Positions 16,947-26,413 are shown, counted from the first letter of the stretch. The stretch: 64,000 bases of DNA from Planctomycetota bacterium (GCA_022446815.1 JAKVCD010000001.1:106996-170995), one strand, 5' to 3'. Notes: generated by a model not told the origin, from the sequence alone. Numbers and translations are program-made.

Positions 16947-17749
16947 TGTTGAAGTTCACCTACCTCGCCCAGCTCGGGCTCGCTGGCACCGTCCTCGCCC
17001 CGGCGGTCGTCCTCAAGCAGGACCCCGCAGGCGGCCTAACGGACGCCCTCGCCAACACCCGCGCGTCCATCTCTTCTCTAGAGCGCTTGCACACCGCGCT
17101 CACTGAAGGTGACTACGCCAAGGTCTCTACCACCATCGAGGCCACCCAGACCCCCGGCGGCGCACCCCAAGCTCAAGATGAGCGCCTCAGCTACCTCCGC
17201 GAGGAGGTCTCTAAGCTGCAGATGCGCTGGGACGCGCTCGAGACAGCCATGAGCTCGAAGGCCCCTGCGCCGCAAGCGCCCGAGGCCGTCACGACCCCCG
17301 CCCCCCTGCCCACCGAGGGCGCAGAGACGACCACTGGCCTCGACGAGCACAGCCGCGCAGCTATCGCGCTTCGTCTTGAGGATGAGAGCAGCGCGCCGGA
17401 CACCCCGGTGGCTCGCGAAAAAATCGCTTACGAGCCCGCAGGCTACACAGCAGACGCCGTCCGTCACGGCCGCGCCTACTACAAGGCCGGACGCTACGAA
17501 GAGGCCCTCGTGCTCCTGCAGCGCAACAAGGTCCAAGCTGGCGCGCGCTTCTGGATCGCATGCACCCTCGAGAAGTTAGGCGAGACCGAGGCAGCCATCG
17601 CCGCTTATCAGGACGTCATCGACAGCCCGCTAGAGTCCGAGCACGCCGACCACGCGCAGCGCAACCGGGACTTCCTCGTCTGGAAGCGCGACTTTGACTC
17701 CCGCATCTCCACGACCACCGCAGGCCTGAGCCCCCAGGAGAGCAAGTGA
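16946..17749 (+). CDS. Exported coiled-coil/TPR protein in the flagellar operon
   Basis: 267 residues. Residues 1-22 resemble a signal peptide (LAQLGLAGTVLAPAVVL), residues 30-100 are helical with coiled-coil character (DERLSYLREEVSKLQMRWDA), a Pro/Ala/Thr-rich linker follows, and a TPR pair lies near 185-235 (GRAYYKAGRYEEALVLL; TLEKLGETEAAIAAYQDV). The start overlaps the previous stop (TAATG) and the end overlaps the kinase start (GTGA). This looks like a periplasmic oligomerising protein similar in build to YbgF/CpoB, but its placement ties it to the flagellum. Confidence 0.8.
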   Translation: MLKFTYLAQLGLAGTVLAPAVVLKQDPAGGLTDALANTRASISSLERLHTALTEGDYAKVSTTIEATQTPGGAPQAQDERLSYLREEVSKLQMRWDALETAMSSKAPAPQAPEAVTTPAPLPTEGAETTTGLDEHSRAAIALRLEDESSAPDTPVAREKIAYEPAGYTADAVRHGRAYYKAGRYEEALVLLQRNKVQAGARFWIACTLEKLGETEAAIAAYQDVIDSPLESEHADHAQRNRDFLVWKRDFDSRISTTTAGLSPQESK

Positions 17750-18849
17750 GCCAGACTCAACGAGAGAGTACGGCCGTCGAGAGCCTCGACGAGATGGCGC
17801 GCGCAGTCGCTGCCGTCTCAGGAGATCTCCTCGCCAGCTACGAGCGCCTTGAGCAGCGCGCCGGCCGCATGGAAGAGGAGCTCGAGCGTCGCGTCGGCGA
17901 GCTCGAGGCCGTCCTCGCCTCCCTCCCCACCGGCGTCGCAGTCCGCGACGCAGAGGGTGCGATCGTACGCTCAAACAGGGCCTTCGATGACCTCACCGCA
18001 AGCGCAACGACACCTCTCTCCGACACCGACGGTGAGTGCTCCTTCATCGACGAGAGCGGCGCCGAGCGCCACATCTACAGGAAGAGCTCTGAGGTCTGCT
18101 CGGCGAACGGCACAGGTATCGGCTCTGTCGAGATCGTGGACGACCGCACGGAGCTCCACGACCTCAGCGAGCGCGTCCACCACATGAACAAGATGGCCGC
18201 CCTCGGCACCATGGCCACAGGGATCGCTCACGAGATCCGTAACCCACTCAACGCCGTCCAAGGCTACTCAGAGCTGATCCGTCACCGCCTTAGCGATGAC
18301 GAAGAGCTTGCCGAGTGGACCGCGTCCATCATCGCTGGAGTTCGCGAAGTTGACGGGATCATCTCATCCCTCCTGACGATCGCGCGCCCCGAGCCCCTCT
18401 ACCTCGAGGCCTTCGAGCTCGAGGATGTCTGCCGCGAGGCTGCCGCACGCGCCTTCGAGGGAGACTCTTCCTCTTGGTCTGTCGAGATCATCGCCAGCGA
18501 CGAATCGATCACTGGTGATCGCATCAAACTCCGCCAGGCGCTGCGCAACCTGATCGCGAACGCCGTCAACGCTCAGCCCGAGGGCGGGAGCGTGCGCGTC
18601 ACCGCGACCGCTGACACCGAGCGCGCGACCTTCAAAGTCGAAGACGCTGGCGCCGGCTTCAACCACTCGACGGTAGCGCGCTGCCGCGAGCCCTTCTTTA
18701 CGACACGCGCCGAAGGCTGCGGCCTCGGACTCCCGCTCGTCGAGACCATCGTTCGTTTACACGGCGGCCAGCTAGAGATCGACCCTGCGGGGTCGGAGCT
18801 CGGCGGCGCCTCCATCTCCTTTTGGGTCCCTACTAACCCCTGCAACTGA
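17746..18849 (+). CDS. Flagellar sensor histidine kinase (FlgS/FleS/FlrB-like)
   Basis: Soluble 367-residue kinase. N-terminal coiled coil (residues 10-55), PAS-like sensor (about 55-135, LASLPTGVAVRDAEGAIVRS), HisKA with the phosphorylated His162 in IAHEIRNPLN, then HATPase_c with N box LRNLIANAVNAQ, EDAGAGF, FFTTRAEGCGLGLPLV. There are no membrane segments, so it probably senses a cytoplasmic cue such as export-gate assembly. The GTG start overlaps the previous stop, and it is followed 4 bases later by its response regulator. Both reside in the operon with flgBC and fliE-J, the arrangement of flrBC and flgSR. Confidence 0.93.
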   Translation: MSQTQRESTAVESLDEMARAVAAVSGDLLASYERLEQRAGRMEEELERRVGELEAVLASLPTGVAVRDAEGAIVRSNRAFDDLTASATTPLSDTDGECSFIDESGAERHIYRKSSEVCSANGTGIGSVEIVDDRTELHDLSERVHHMNKMAALGTMATGIAHEIRNPLNAVQGYSELIRHRLSDDEELAEWTASIIAGVREVDGIISSLLTIARPEPLYLEAFELEDVCREAAARAFEGDSSSWSVEIIASDESITGDRIKLRQALRNLIANAVNAQPEGGSVRVTATADTERATFKVEDAGAGFNHSTVARCREPFFTTRAEGCGLGLPLVETIVRLHGGQLEIDPAGSELGGASISFWVPTNPCN

Positions 18850-18852
18850 TCC

Positions 18853-20253
18853 ATGTCCATCCACCGCGTACTCATCGTCGACGACGAAAAGCTCTCTCGC
18901 GAGTTCCTCGCACACGCCACTGAGGCCCTCGGATATGAGGCCCATGCTGTCTCCTCGGGCGCCATGGCGCTCAAGGCGCTGCAGGAGGACTCCTTCGACC
19001 TCGTGTTCACCGACCTCCGCATGCCCGAGATGGACGGCATCGCGCTCGTCGAGCGGCTCAACGCTGAGCACCCTGAGCTCCCGAGCGTAGTAGTCACCGC
19101 GCACGGCTCTATCGACGACGCTGTCAAGGCGCTGCGCCTGGGCGCGTCGGACTTCCTGATGAAGCCTTGCTCGCCCGAGACGCTCTCCATGGTCATCGAC
19201 CGCATCGCCCAGACCGCGAAGCTCATGCGTGAGAACGAGTACTTGCGCGACGAGCTCTCAGGGATGGATGGTGAAGACTTCATCGCCAAGAGCCCCATCA
19301 CCAAGGCTGTATTTGAGTCAGCGGGTCGCATCGCGAACTCCAAGGGCACAGTCCTCATCACTGGTGAGAGCGGCAGCGGCAAGGAGTGTGTCGCTCAGTT
19401 CATCCACAAGCGCTCACCCCGCGCGAACGGACCCTTCGTCCGCGTGAACTGCGCAGCTCTCTCTCCGCAGCTCCTCGAGTCCGAGCTCTTCGGTCACGAG
19501 AAGGGCGCTTTCACTGGTGCGCACAAGACCCGCCCTGGGCGCTTCGAGCTCGCTGACGGCGGCACCCTGCTGCTCGACGAGCTCGGTGAGATCTCTCCTG
19601 CCCTGCAGGCCAAACTCCTCCGCGTCCTCGAGGAGGAGGAGTTCGAGCGCGTCGGCGGCAGCACGACCATGAAGGTCGACGTGCGAGTTATCGCATCGAC
19701 CAACCGTGACCTCCCTAAAGAGGTCGCCGAGGGCCGCTTCCGTGAGGACCTCTACTACCGACTGCACGTACTCCCTGTGCACCTCCCCCCCCTGCGGGAG
19801 CGCACCGAGGATATCGCGCCCCTCGCCCTTCACTTCGCCGCGCTCCACGCGGAGAAGAACGGCCGCAGCGCCCCGACCTTCACTCACGAGGCGCTCGTGC
19901 GCCTGAGAGATTGGAGTTGGCCCGGCAACGTCCGCGAGCTTGAGAACGTCATCCAACGCGCCGTCGTCCTCCTTCAAGGAGACGAGATCAGTCTGCGAGA
20001 TCTGATGTTCAGCACCCAGACGCCTGCGCAGCCCGAGCCGGAGCGCCGCTACTCACACCTGCAGACCGGTGAGGAGGACCTCGGTCGCATGCTCGCCAAC
20101 CGACCCATCGCTGACATCGAGCGCATCGCGATCCTCGCGACCCTCGAGCGCACCGGTGGCAACAAGACGGAGGCTGCGCGCCGCCTCGGCGTCACCGCGC
20201 GGACCCTCAGCAACAAGATGAAGCTCTGGAGGCAAATGGGCCTGGTGGCCTGA
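18853..20253 (+). CDS. NtrC-family flagellar response regulator (FlrC/FleR/FlgR-like)
   Basis: 466 residues with an intact receiver (acidic pair D10-D11, phosphoacceptor D54 in FTDLRMPEMDG, T82, K104), an AAA+ domain (Walker A GESGSGKE, sigma-54 loop GAFTGA, Walker [31 protein letters not shown]) and a Fis-type helix-turn-helix (NKTEAARRLGVTARTLSNKM). It is expected to activate the sigma-54 promoters of the flg and fliK units after phosphorylation by the kinase just upstream. Two sigma-54 activators in one cluster imply a stepwise hierarchy. Confidence 0.95.
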   Translation: MSIHRVLIVDDEKLSREFLAHATEALGYEAHAVSSGAMALKALQEDSFDLVFTDLRMPEMDGIALVERLNAEHPELPSVVVTAHGSIDDAVKALRLGASDFLMKPCSPETLSMVIDRIAQTAKLMRENEYLRDELSGMDGEDFIAKSPITKAVFESAGRIANSKGTVLITGESGSGKECVAQFIHKRSPRANGPFVRVNCAALSPQLLESELFGHEKGAFTGAHKTRPGRFELADGGTLLLDELGEISPALQAKLLRVLEEEEFERVGGSTTMKVDVRVIASTNRDLPKEVAEGRFREDLYYRLHVLPVHLPPLRERTEDIAPLALHFAALHAEKNGRSAPTFTHEALVRLRDWSWPGNVRELENVIQRAVVLLQGDEISLRDLMFSTQTPAQPEPERRYSHLQTGEEDLGRMLANRPIADIERIAILATLERTGGNKTEAARRLGVTARTLSNKMKLWRQMGLVA

Positions 20254-20265
20254 GGAAGGACTCTC

Positions 20266-20622
20266 TTGGACTCACTCCAATTCAACGACCCCCTGCTGGT
20301 GCGCCTCCTCGGCGCCACCTCTCAGCGCGGGAGTGTCATCTCCAACAACCTCGCCAACGCGAACACCCCTGGCTTCACGCCGGAGCGTGTCGAGTTTGAG
20401 TCGCGCCTCCGGGCAGCGCTCGAGCGCGGGGACTCTCTCGACGCCGTCGAGCCCGAGCTCCAAAAGGACAGCTCTGGCCCCGCTAGCCCTGACGGAAACA
20501 CCGTCTCGCTAGAGGACGAGATGGGCGCGATGTTGGAGAACCGCATGCGATACGAGACCTACGCCTCAATCCTTGAGGCCCAGTTCGAGCAGATCCGCAC
20601 CAGCGTCCAGGAGGGCCGTTAG
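20266..20622 (+). CDS. flgB: Proximal rod protein FlgB
   Basis: Rod protein above the MS ring. The 118 residues contain the rod/hook N-terminal signature SQRGSVISNNLANANTPGFTPERV and the C-terminal MRYETYASILEAQFEQIRTSV. The start is TTG 20266, supported by AGGAAGGA about 6 bases upstream. It lies 12 bases after the response-regulator gene and 2 bases before flgC. Slightly short for the family but both ends are intact. Confidence 0.94.
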   Translation: MDSLQFNDPLLVRLLGATSQRGSVISNNLANANTPGFTPERVEFESRLRAALERGDSLDAVEPELQKDSSGPASPDGNTVSLEDEMGAMLENRMRYETYASILEAQFEQIRTSVQEGR

Positions 20623-20624
20623 TC

Positions 20625-21059
20625 ATGACAAACCTCGGCGATGTCTTCCGCGGATTCCGCATCTCCTCTTCCGGCCTCTCTGCTGAGCGCACCCGGATCA
20701 ACGTGATCGCGAGCAACATCGCGAACGCGCACACCACCCGGATGCCTGGCAGTGAAGAGCCCGCCCCCTACCAGCGCCAAGTCGTCCACTTCGAGCCTGT
20801 CCTTGACCGGCACGCAAAAGGTACGACTCCCATGGGCGTGCGCGTGGTCGAGGTCAGCAACGACAACGACACCCCCTTCGAAGAGATCAACGACCCCTCG
20901 CACCCCGACGCGGTGGACGGAGTCGTTCGTTACCCCAACGTCAACGCGACGAAAGAGATGGCTGACTTGATCACTGCCATGCGCTCTTACGAAGCGAACC
21001 TCAAGGCTCAAGAGAGCTTCGTGCGAATGGCCGAGCGCGCCCTCCGCATCGCCCGCTGA
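20625..21059 (+). CDS. flgC: Proximal rod protein FlgC
   Basis: Rod protein of 144 residues. N-terminal motif GFRISSSGLSAERTRINVIA followed by SNIANAHTTR (variant of the SNLANxxT signature); mid part YPNVNATKEMADLITAMRSY and C-terminal YEANLKAQESFVRMAERALRI are typical. It follows flgB directly and precedes fliE. Confidence 0.96.
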   Translation: MTNLGDVFRGFRISSSGLSAERTRINVIASNIANAHTTRMPGSEEPAPYQRQVVHFEPVLDRHAKGTTPMGVRVVEVSNDNDTPFEEINDPSHPDAVDGVVRYPNVNATKEMADLITAMRSYEANLKAQESFVRMAERALRIAR

Positions 21060-21082
21060 GCCATCACAAGGAGACCTGAACC

Positions 21083-21475
21083 ATGACACGCAGCATCGGA
21101 TCTAATCCCAGCATCGCGAGCGCCTTGATCGAGGGCGCGCGGGCCGCCGCGTCAAAGCAGCCCGCAGGGGATGCGAAGGGTCTCGCAGATGAGTTCCGCA
21201 AGAAGCTCGTTGATCGTCGCGCAGAGCTCGAGGCCAAGCTCAATACAGAGCAGGCGACCGAAGTCTCCGGCGGGACCTTCTCAAACACCATCCAACACCT
21301 CGACCAAGAGGTGAGAAAGGTCGACGACCTCACTGAATCCTTCCTCAAAGGAGAGAAGGACTTCCATGAGGTAGCCGTCCAGATCCGCCAGTCAGACCTG
21401 GCCCTCAAGTACGCCTTCGCCGTCCGCAACAAGCTCGTTGACGCCTACCGAGAAGTCATGCGCATGAGCGTGTGA
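21083..21475 (+). CDS. fliE: MS-ring/rod adapter FliE
   Basis: 130 residues; joins the MS ring to the rod and is exported early. The C-terminal half carries the family features: VDDLTESFLKGEKDFHEVAV, then QIRQSDLALKYAFAVRNKLV and DAYREVMRMSV. AAGGAGA lies 9 bases before the ATG. It sits in the usual flgB-flgC-fliE-fliF order. Confidence 0.95.
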   Translation: MTRSIGSNPSIASALIEGARAAASKQPAGDAKGLADEFRKKLVDRRAELEAKLNTEQATEVSGGTFSNTIQHLDQEVRKVDDLTESFLKGEKDFHEVAVQIRQSDLALKYAFAVRNKLVDAYREVMRMSV

Positions 21476-21503
21476 TTGACCACCCACCTCCTTTGAATCG
21501 GAC

Positions 21504-23033
21504 ATGAAAGACTTCGTCCAAAAGCTCACCCACTCCTTCCGCTCCTCCACCCCCGGCGCCCGCGTCGGGATGGTGGTGAGCACCCTCGCGATGTTGGGCC
21601 TGATCGGTTTCACGACGTTCACCGCTACGCGGCCGAGCTTCGTCCCGCTGGTCTCTGGCCTCAACGAGACACAGCGCGCAGCGTGCACGAACGCCCTCGC
21701 TCAGGGCGGCGTGTCCTACCGCGTCAGCCCGCTCCCCGGGCCCTTCACCCTCGAGGTTGACGAGCGCGACATCTATAACGCGCAAGGCCTGATCGACGCC
21801 GCTGGTGCGCTCACCCCCCCCGCGCGTGGGATCCTCACAGACAAGACCTCCGGCTCTGTCTTCATGGGGATGCGCGAGCGCGATCAGGTGACCCGCAAGC
21901 GCGAGTGGGAGGACTGCGAGCAGCAGCTCCGCGCCCTCGAGTTCGTCCGCGACGCTAGCGTCGGCGCCTCAGCTGAGGGCGGCGCCTTCTCGCGCAACGA
22001 TGACCGCACAGTCGCTGTCACGCTCAGCTTGGCGCACGGTTACATCTTGAGTCGCGGCCAAGCCCAGACCGTCGCCGCGCTCGTCAGTCGCCGCTTCGGC
22101 ATCCCCACCGCCCAAGTCGTGATCGCTGATCAAGACGGTCGCTTGCTCTATGGAGGCGGTCTTGACCAGGAGGGCTTCGGGATGACGGACGCCTACGACA
22201 TCAAGCGGCGCTACGACGCTGATATGGAGGCCAAGGTAAACGGCATGCTCTCGAGAGTCTTCGGAGAAGGCACCGCGTACGCGATGATCGACTCCACCTG
22301 GACCTACGACAAGACCGAGAGCCTGACCGAGACTTACGACCCTGAGAACAAGGTCACGAGCACCGACTACTCCAGGACAGAGCGCAGCATGAACGAGGGC
22401 GGTACGGTCGGTGGGCCGGCTGGGACGACATCGAACATCGAGACGAACTCCTCCGCTGCTGGGGCTGGCTCCAACCTGAACAACGACACGATCGACGAGA
22501 AGCGGACCAGCACCCAGGTCGGCAGCACGCTGCTCTATACGCAGAAGCGCACCCCGGAGCTACAGCAGCTCTCGGTCTCGCTCGTCGTCGATGAGACGCT
22601 CTCAGAAGAGCTCTCCAACATCACGAGGAGTGTCCAAGCTGCGGTCGGCTTCTCTGAGCGACGCGGCGACACCATGAACTCCATCTCCACGATGTTCGCC
22701 GGCCTCGAGCGCGGCGAAGACGGCGCGCCTGTGGCCGCCGTAATTGAAGAGGTGAAGCCCAACCCTTGGAAGGTGTGGGCTATGGACCACGGCCTCGAAC
22801 TCCTGGCCGGGGCGACCTTCCTCTTCGTCCTCTTCCGCAGCTTGCGCGGCTCAAAGCGGGCCCTCGAGCAGGCGATTCGCGGCGAAGAGGGGAGCTCTCT
22901 CGAAGACCAAGACCCCGAGCTCGTGGCGCGAGTCACCGTGGAAGAGCTCGTTCAAAGTGACCCCGATCAGGTCAGCGCGATCCTCTCGCGCTGGGCCCAG
23001 GACCAGCCGCAGGCAGCGGTTTCACAACGATGA
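21504..23033 (+). CDS. fliF: MS-ring protein FliF
   Basis: Inner-membrane ring on which the motor is built. 509 residues with a first transmembrane helix (about 26-45), ring-building motifs (VPLVSGLNETQRAACTNALA; ERDIYNAQGLIDAAG), the variable periplasmic beta-collar region rich in Gly/Ser/Thr (about 290-345), a second transmembrane helix (about 425-445) and the cytoplasmic FliG-binding tail. The stop overlaps the fliG start (ATGA). Confidence 0.96.
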   Translation: MKDFVQKLTHSFRSSTPGARVGMVVSTLAMLGLIGFTTFTATRPSFVPLVSGLNETQRAACTNALAQGGVSYRVSPLPGPFTLEVDERDIYNAQGLIDAAGALTPPARGILTDKTSGSVFMGMRERDQVTRKREWEDCEQQLRALEFVRDASVGASAEGGAFSRNDDRTVAVTLSLAHGYILSRGQAQTVAALVSRRFGIPTAQVVIADQDGRLLYGGGLDQEGFGMTDAYDIKRRYDADMEAKVNGMLSRVFGEGTAYAMIDSTWTYDKTESLTETYDPENKVTSTDYSRTERSMNEGGTVGGPAGTTSNIETNSSAAGAGSNLNNDTIDEKRTSTQVGSTLLYTQKRTPELQQLSVSLVVDETLSEELSNITRSVQAAVGFSERRGDTMNSISTMFAGLERGEDGAPVAAVIEEVKPNPWKVWAMDHGLELLAGATFLFVLFRSLRGSKRALEQAIRGEEGSSLEDQDPELVARVTVEELVQSDPDQVSAILSRWAQDQPQAAVSQR

Positions 23034-24046
23034 ACACGCAAGACCTACGCGGTGACCAGCGAGTCGCCGCCTTCCTCCTCAGCCTTGACCGAGATAAGGC
23101 AGCAGAGCTGATGTCCCGGCTCGACCCTTCGGTCGTCCCCGCGGTCGCTAAGGCCATGCTGGAGCTCGACCAGAGCTTCCAAGACCCTGAGTCTGTCGAC
23201 GTCCTCTACACCGAGGTCGCTCGAGACCTTCACACGCGACGCGGCGTCGACTGCGCCCCCGTCGACGCGCTCCATGAGCTCCTAAGTAAGTCCTTCGGTG
23301 ATGCTAAGGGCGACGAAGTCGCAGGTGAGATCGAGAGTAGGCGCCTCGCTGAGCGCCCCTTCCGCGTCATAGAGGAGTCCTCCCCCGCGAGCATCGCCAC
23401 CGCCCTCGCTGAGGAGTCCATCTCCATCGTCGCCGTAATCCTCGCGCACATGACTCCGGCGATCGCCGCCGAGGTCCTCGGCCGTATGGAGGAGTCCCGA
23501 GGCCTTGAGATCGTCCAGCGCATGGCGAACCTCGAGCCCATCCAACCTGGCACCCTCGCGAACCTCGCGCAGCATCTCGGAGCACAGGTCGCGAGACATG
23601 AGGAGAGCCGCATCACGGAGGGGCCTGCGAGGGTCCAGTCCATCGCGGAGATGCTCAACTTCACACGCCAAGACGTAGAGCGCTCTATCCTCGAAAACCT
23701 CGAGAAAGAGGACGAAGAGATGGCCTCTGAGATCCGTGAGAACATGTTCACTTGGGCCGACCTCGGCGATGTGGACAAGCGCTCTATGCAGAAGATCTTG
23801 GCGTCTGTCGACACCCGGACACTCGCGCTCGCTCTCAAGGCCTGCGCAACTGAGGTGGAAGAGAACGTCCTCGCAAACCTCTCGACCCGTGTCCAAGAGA
23901 TGGTCGCTGAGGAGCGCGAGCTCGCTGGCCTCGTCCCCATGACTGACGTCTTAGGCGCCCGCGCGGAGATCATGCGCGCTGTGCACGCGCTGATCGACGC
24001 TGGTGAGTTCAAGCCTTCGCGTGGCGGAGAGGAGCTCGTGGCGTGA
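23030..24046 (+). CDS. fliG: Rotor/switch protein FliG
   Basis: 338 residues; binds FliF at its N terminus and the stator at its C terminus. Family signatures are RVAAFLLSLDRDKAAELMSR, the armadillo linker region, and the C-terminal torque domain ENMFTWADLGDVDKRSMQKI with ALALKACATEVEENVLANLS. Two departures are visible: GLVPM where many FliG have GPV, and TW in place of the usual FVFED. The C terminus ends in GGEELVA. It is coupled to fliF and fliH by 4-base overlaps. Confidence 0.96.
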   Translation: MNTQDLRGDQRVAAFLLSLDRDKAAELMSRLDPSVVPAVAKAMLELDQSFQDPESVDVLYTEVARDLHTRRGVDCAPVDALHELLSKSFGDAKGDEVAGEIESRRLAERPFRVIEESSPASIATALAEESISIVAVILAHMTPAIAAEVLGRMEESRGLEIVQRMANLEPIQPGTLANLAQHLGAQVARHEESRITEGPARVQSIAEMLNFTRQDVERSILENLEKEDEEMASEIRENMFTWADLGDVDKRSMQKILASVDTRTLALALKACATEVEENVLANLSTRVQEMVAEERELAGLVPMTDVLGARAEIMRAVHALIDAGEFKPSRGGEELVA

Positions 24047-24606
24047 CCACCACTCATCGCATCATCCTCAAAGGCAGCGCCCCCTCTGGCGCCAGCGTTC
24101 AAGCGGAGGAGCAGCTCGATGAATACATCGAGCGCTCGCAAAAGAGCGCGATCGAAGAGGCTCACGCCGCAGGTGAAGCTGCTGGTAGAGCGGCAGCCCT
24201 CGAAGGTGCTGCTGCTGCGCTAGAACAGACGGTTGCCGCCCTCGAGGAGCAGCGCACCGAGTGTGTCGAAGAGGTGACCTCCCTCGCGGTGGAGCTCGGA
24301 ATCGGGATCGCGCGACGCCTCGTCCGCGCCGAGCTAGCTGCAGCCAGGCACGACATCGAAGCGATCGTTCGCGACGTACTGTCCTCCGCAGGCTCTGGAC
24401 GCACCACTACCAAGATCTATGTCTCCCCTGAAGACGCAGATCGCCTCAGCGAGATCAGCTTCCGCGCCGCGACAGAGGTGATCTCTGATGAGTCCGTCTC
24501 CACTGGCTCCGTCCGCGTCGAGACCCCCCAAGGCGTGCTGGTTCGAGACATCGACCAGTGCCTGGAGAGCGTCATCGCGCGCCTCAACAAAGAGGTCACC
24601 CGATGA
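24043..24606 (+). CDS. fliH: Export ATPase regulator FliH
   Basis: 187 residues; dimeric coiled-coil protein that holds FliI and docks it to the C ring. Residues 20-90 are Ala/Glu-rich with small-residue (GxxxG-like) periodicity (AAGEAAGRAAALEGAAAALEQ), followed by the C-terminal domain AVELGIGIARRLVRAEL and VRVETPQGVLVRDIDQCLE. The start is GTG 24043, overlapping the fliG stop. It ends overlapping fliI. Confidence 0.92.
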   Translation: MTTTHRIILKGSAPSGASVQAEEQLDEYIERSQKSAIEEAHAAGEAAGRAAALEGAAAALEQTVAALEEQRTECVEEVTSLAVELGIGIARRLVRAELAAARHDIEAIVRDVLSSAGSGRTTTKIYVSPEDADRLSEISFRAATEVISDESVSTGSVRVETPQGVLVRDIDQCLESVIARLNKEVTR

Positions 24607-25931
24607 GCGACTCACGCGCAGAGACCCTCCTCCGCTTGGTCGATGACTCCACGAAGCCCCTATATGAGGGCCGCGTCGAGGTCGTCAGCGGAGTCATGGT
24701 CGAAGCCGCCGGCGTCCCCGCCGCCCTCGGCGAGATGTGCTGTATCCACCGCACAAATGGAGAGCCTGTGGACGCAGAGGTCGTCGGCTTCCGCGGCTCA
24801 CAGACCCTGCTCATGCCCCACGGAGACCTCCGTGGGATCGCCCCCGACCAACGCGTCACCGCGCTCCGCCACGCCTTTGAGGCCCCGGTGGGCGACGGCC
24901 TCTTAGGCCGGGTTCTAGACGGCTTCGGCGCCCCTATCGATGGCGGCCCGCAGCCCATGATTGACGGCACTCGCCCGGTGCACGCCGACGCACCCTCACC
25001 TCTAGAGCGACCCCTCATCGACGAGACCCTCCAGACTGGCGTGCGGACTATCGACGGCTTCACGACTCTTGGTCGTGGACAGCGCCTCGGGATCTTCGCT
25101 GGCTCTGGGGTGGGCAAGTCATCTCTCTTAGCGCAGATCACGCGTGGCACCGACGCGGACGTTGTCGTGGTCTGCCTCGTGGGAGAGCGTGGCCGTGAGG
25201 TTCGCGCCTTCATCGAGGACGCTTTGGGAGACGAGAGACGTGAGCGCGCGGTCCTCTTAGCTGCGACCAGCGATCGCTCACCCATCGAACGTCAGATGGC
25301 ACCCTTCGTCGCCATGACGATCGCTGAGCACTTCCGCGATCAAGGCAAAGACGTCCTCTTCGTGATGGACTCGGTCACGCGCTTCGCGACCGCGTCCCGT
25401 GAGATCGGACTCGCTGCTGGCGAGCCCCCCACAGTTCGAGGGTATCCGCCCAGCTTCTTCGCGACCCTCCCTCGGCTCGTCGAGCGTATGGGCCGCACGG
25501 AGCGGGGCAGCATCACAGGCTTGCTCACCGTGCTCTTGGACGCAGACGATCCGAACGAGCCGGTGGCAGACACGCTCCGAGGCCTTTTGGACGGACACGT
25601 GTTCCTCTCTCGCGAGCTTGCAGAGCGGGGACACTTCCCCGCCATCGACGTCTGCGCCAGCCTGTCCAGGCTGATGCCTGACCTCGCAGAGCCTGATCAC
25701 CTCGCCGCCGCCGCGACCCTGCGGGAGCTGCTCTCCACTTGGGAGGAAGGCCGCGACCTCGTCGAGATCGGCGCCTACAGCCCTGGAACAAACCCTGCCC
25801 TAGACCGCGCGATCGAGACCTTCCCGCTAATCGATCAATTCACAGCACAGGCGCGCGCCGAACACACGCCCTTTGAGGAGTCCATCAACGCGATGTGCGT
25901 TCTCTCAGGGGTTGAGGGGGCTGAAGCATGA
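24603..25931 (+). CDS. fliI: Flagellar export ATPase FliI
   Basis: F1-beta-like hexameric ATPase that energises export. The ATG 24603 overlaps the fliH stop and gives 442 residues; a longer in-frame start at 24558 lies inside fliH and is not needed. Walker A FAGSGVGKSSLL, Walker B DVLFVMDSVTRFA, followed by the family signature REIGLAAGEPPTVRGYPPS and the catalytic glutamate segment VCLVGERGREVR. Full length. Confidence 0.97.
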   Translation: MSDSRAETLLRLVDDSTKPLYEGRVEVVSGVMVEAAGVPAALGEMCCIHRTNGEPVDAEVVGFRGSQTLLMPHGDLRGIAPDQRVTALRHAFEAPVGDGLLGRVLDGFGAPIDGGPQPMIDGTRPVHADAPSPLERPLIDETLQTGVRTIDGFTTLGRGQRLGIFAGSGVGKSSLLAQITRGTDADVVVVCLVGERGREVRAFIEDALGDERRERAVLLAATSDRSPIERQMAPFVAMTIAEHFRDQGKDVLFVMDSVTRFATASREIGLAAGEPPTVRGYPPSFFATLPRLVERMGRTERGSITGLLTVLLDADDPNEPVADTLRGLLDGHVFLSRELAERGHFPAIDVCASLSRLMPDLAEPDHLAAAATLRELLSTWEEGRDLVEIGAYSPGTNPALDRAIETFPLIDQFTAQARAEHTPFEESINAMCVLSGVEGAEA

Positions 25932-26413
25932 AGCCCTTCAAGTTCCGGTTGGAGCGCCTGCAGAAGGTGCGCTCAGCTGAAGAGCGAGCAGCTCGCGCTG
26001 AGTTTGCTGCAGCGCTCGGAGCCCTGACTAGGCGAGAGGTTGCCCTGCGCGACGCGCTCTCACAGAGAGACGCAGCCCGCGATGAGCTCCGCCACATCCT
26101 CCGCGCTGGCGCCGCAGCGGCGTCTTTTCTAACTGCGCAACGAGTCACCGATCGCTTCGACACGCTCGTCGAAGAGGCCGAGAACACGCGGCTCCTCGCC
26201 GCGAACACAGCGGAGCTTGCCCGTGCCAAGTGGGCGGAGCTCCGCGGGAAGGAGGAGGGGCTCTCGCGCCTACGTGACGCGCGAGAGTCTGAACATCGAC
26301 GCGAGCAAGAGCGCTCGCAATCAAGGGAGCTCGACGAGATCGCCATGACCCGCTCCGCGGGGAATGGAAACCGCGCTGACTACACCACAGCGACAACCAC
26401 CCCCACCTCATGA
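25928..26413 (+). CDS. fliJ: Export chaperone/stalk protein FliJ
   Basis: 161 residues, almost entirely coiled coil. The start MKPFKFRLERLQKVRSAEER is the typical FliJ opening, and the central arginine/glutamate heptads continue to about residue 145. FliJ sits in the FliI ring as the central stalk and cycles empty chaperones. Overlaps fliI and the next gene by 4 bases each. Confidence 0.9.
   Translation: MKPFKFRLERLQKVRSAEERAARAEFAAALGALTRREVALRDALSQRDAARDELRHILRAGAAAASFLTAQRVTDRFDTLVEEAENTRLLAANTAELARAKWAELRGKEEGLSRLRDARESEHRREQERSQSRELDEIAMTRSAGNGNRADYTTATTTPTS

Noticed and set aside
24596..25285. Minus-strand 229-codon frame inside fliI
   Set aside because: Arg/Ser/Pro-rich shadow of the fliI coding strand.
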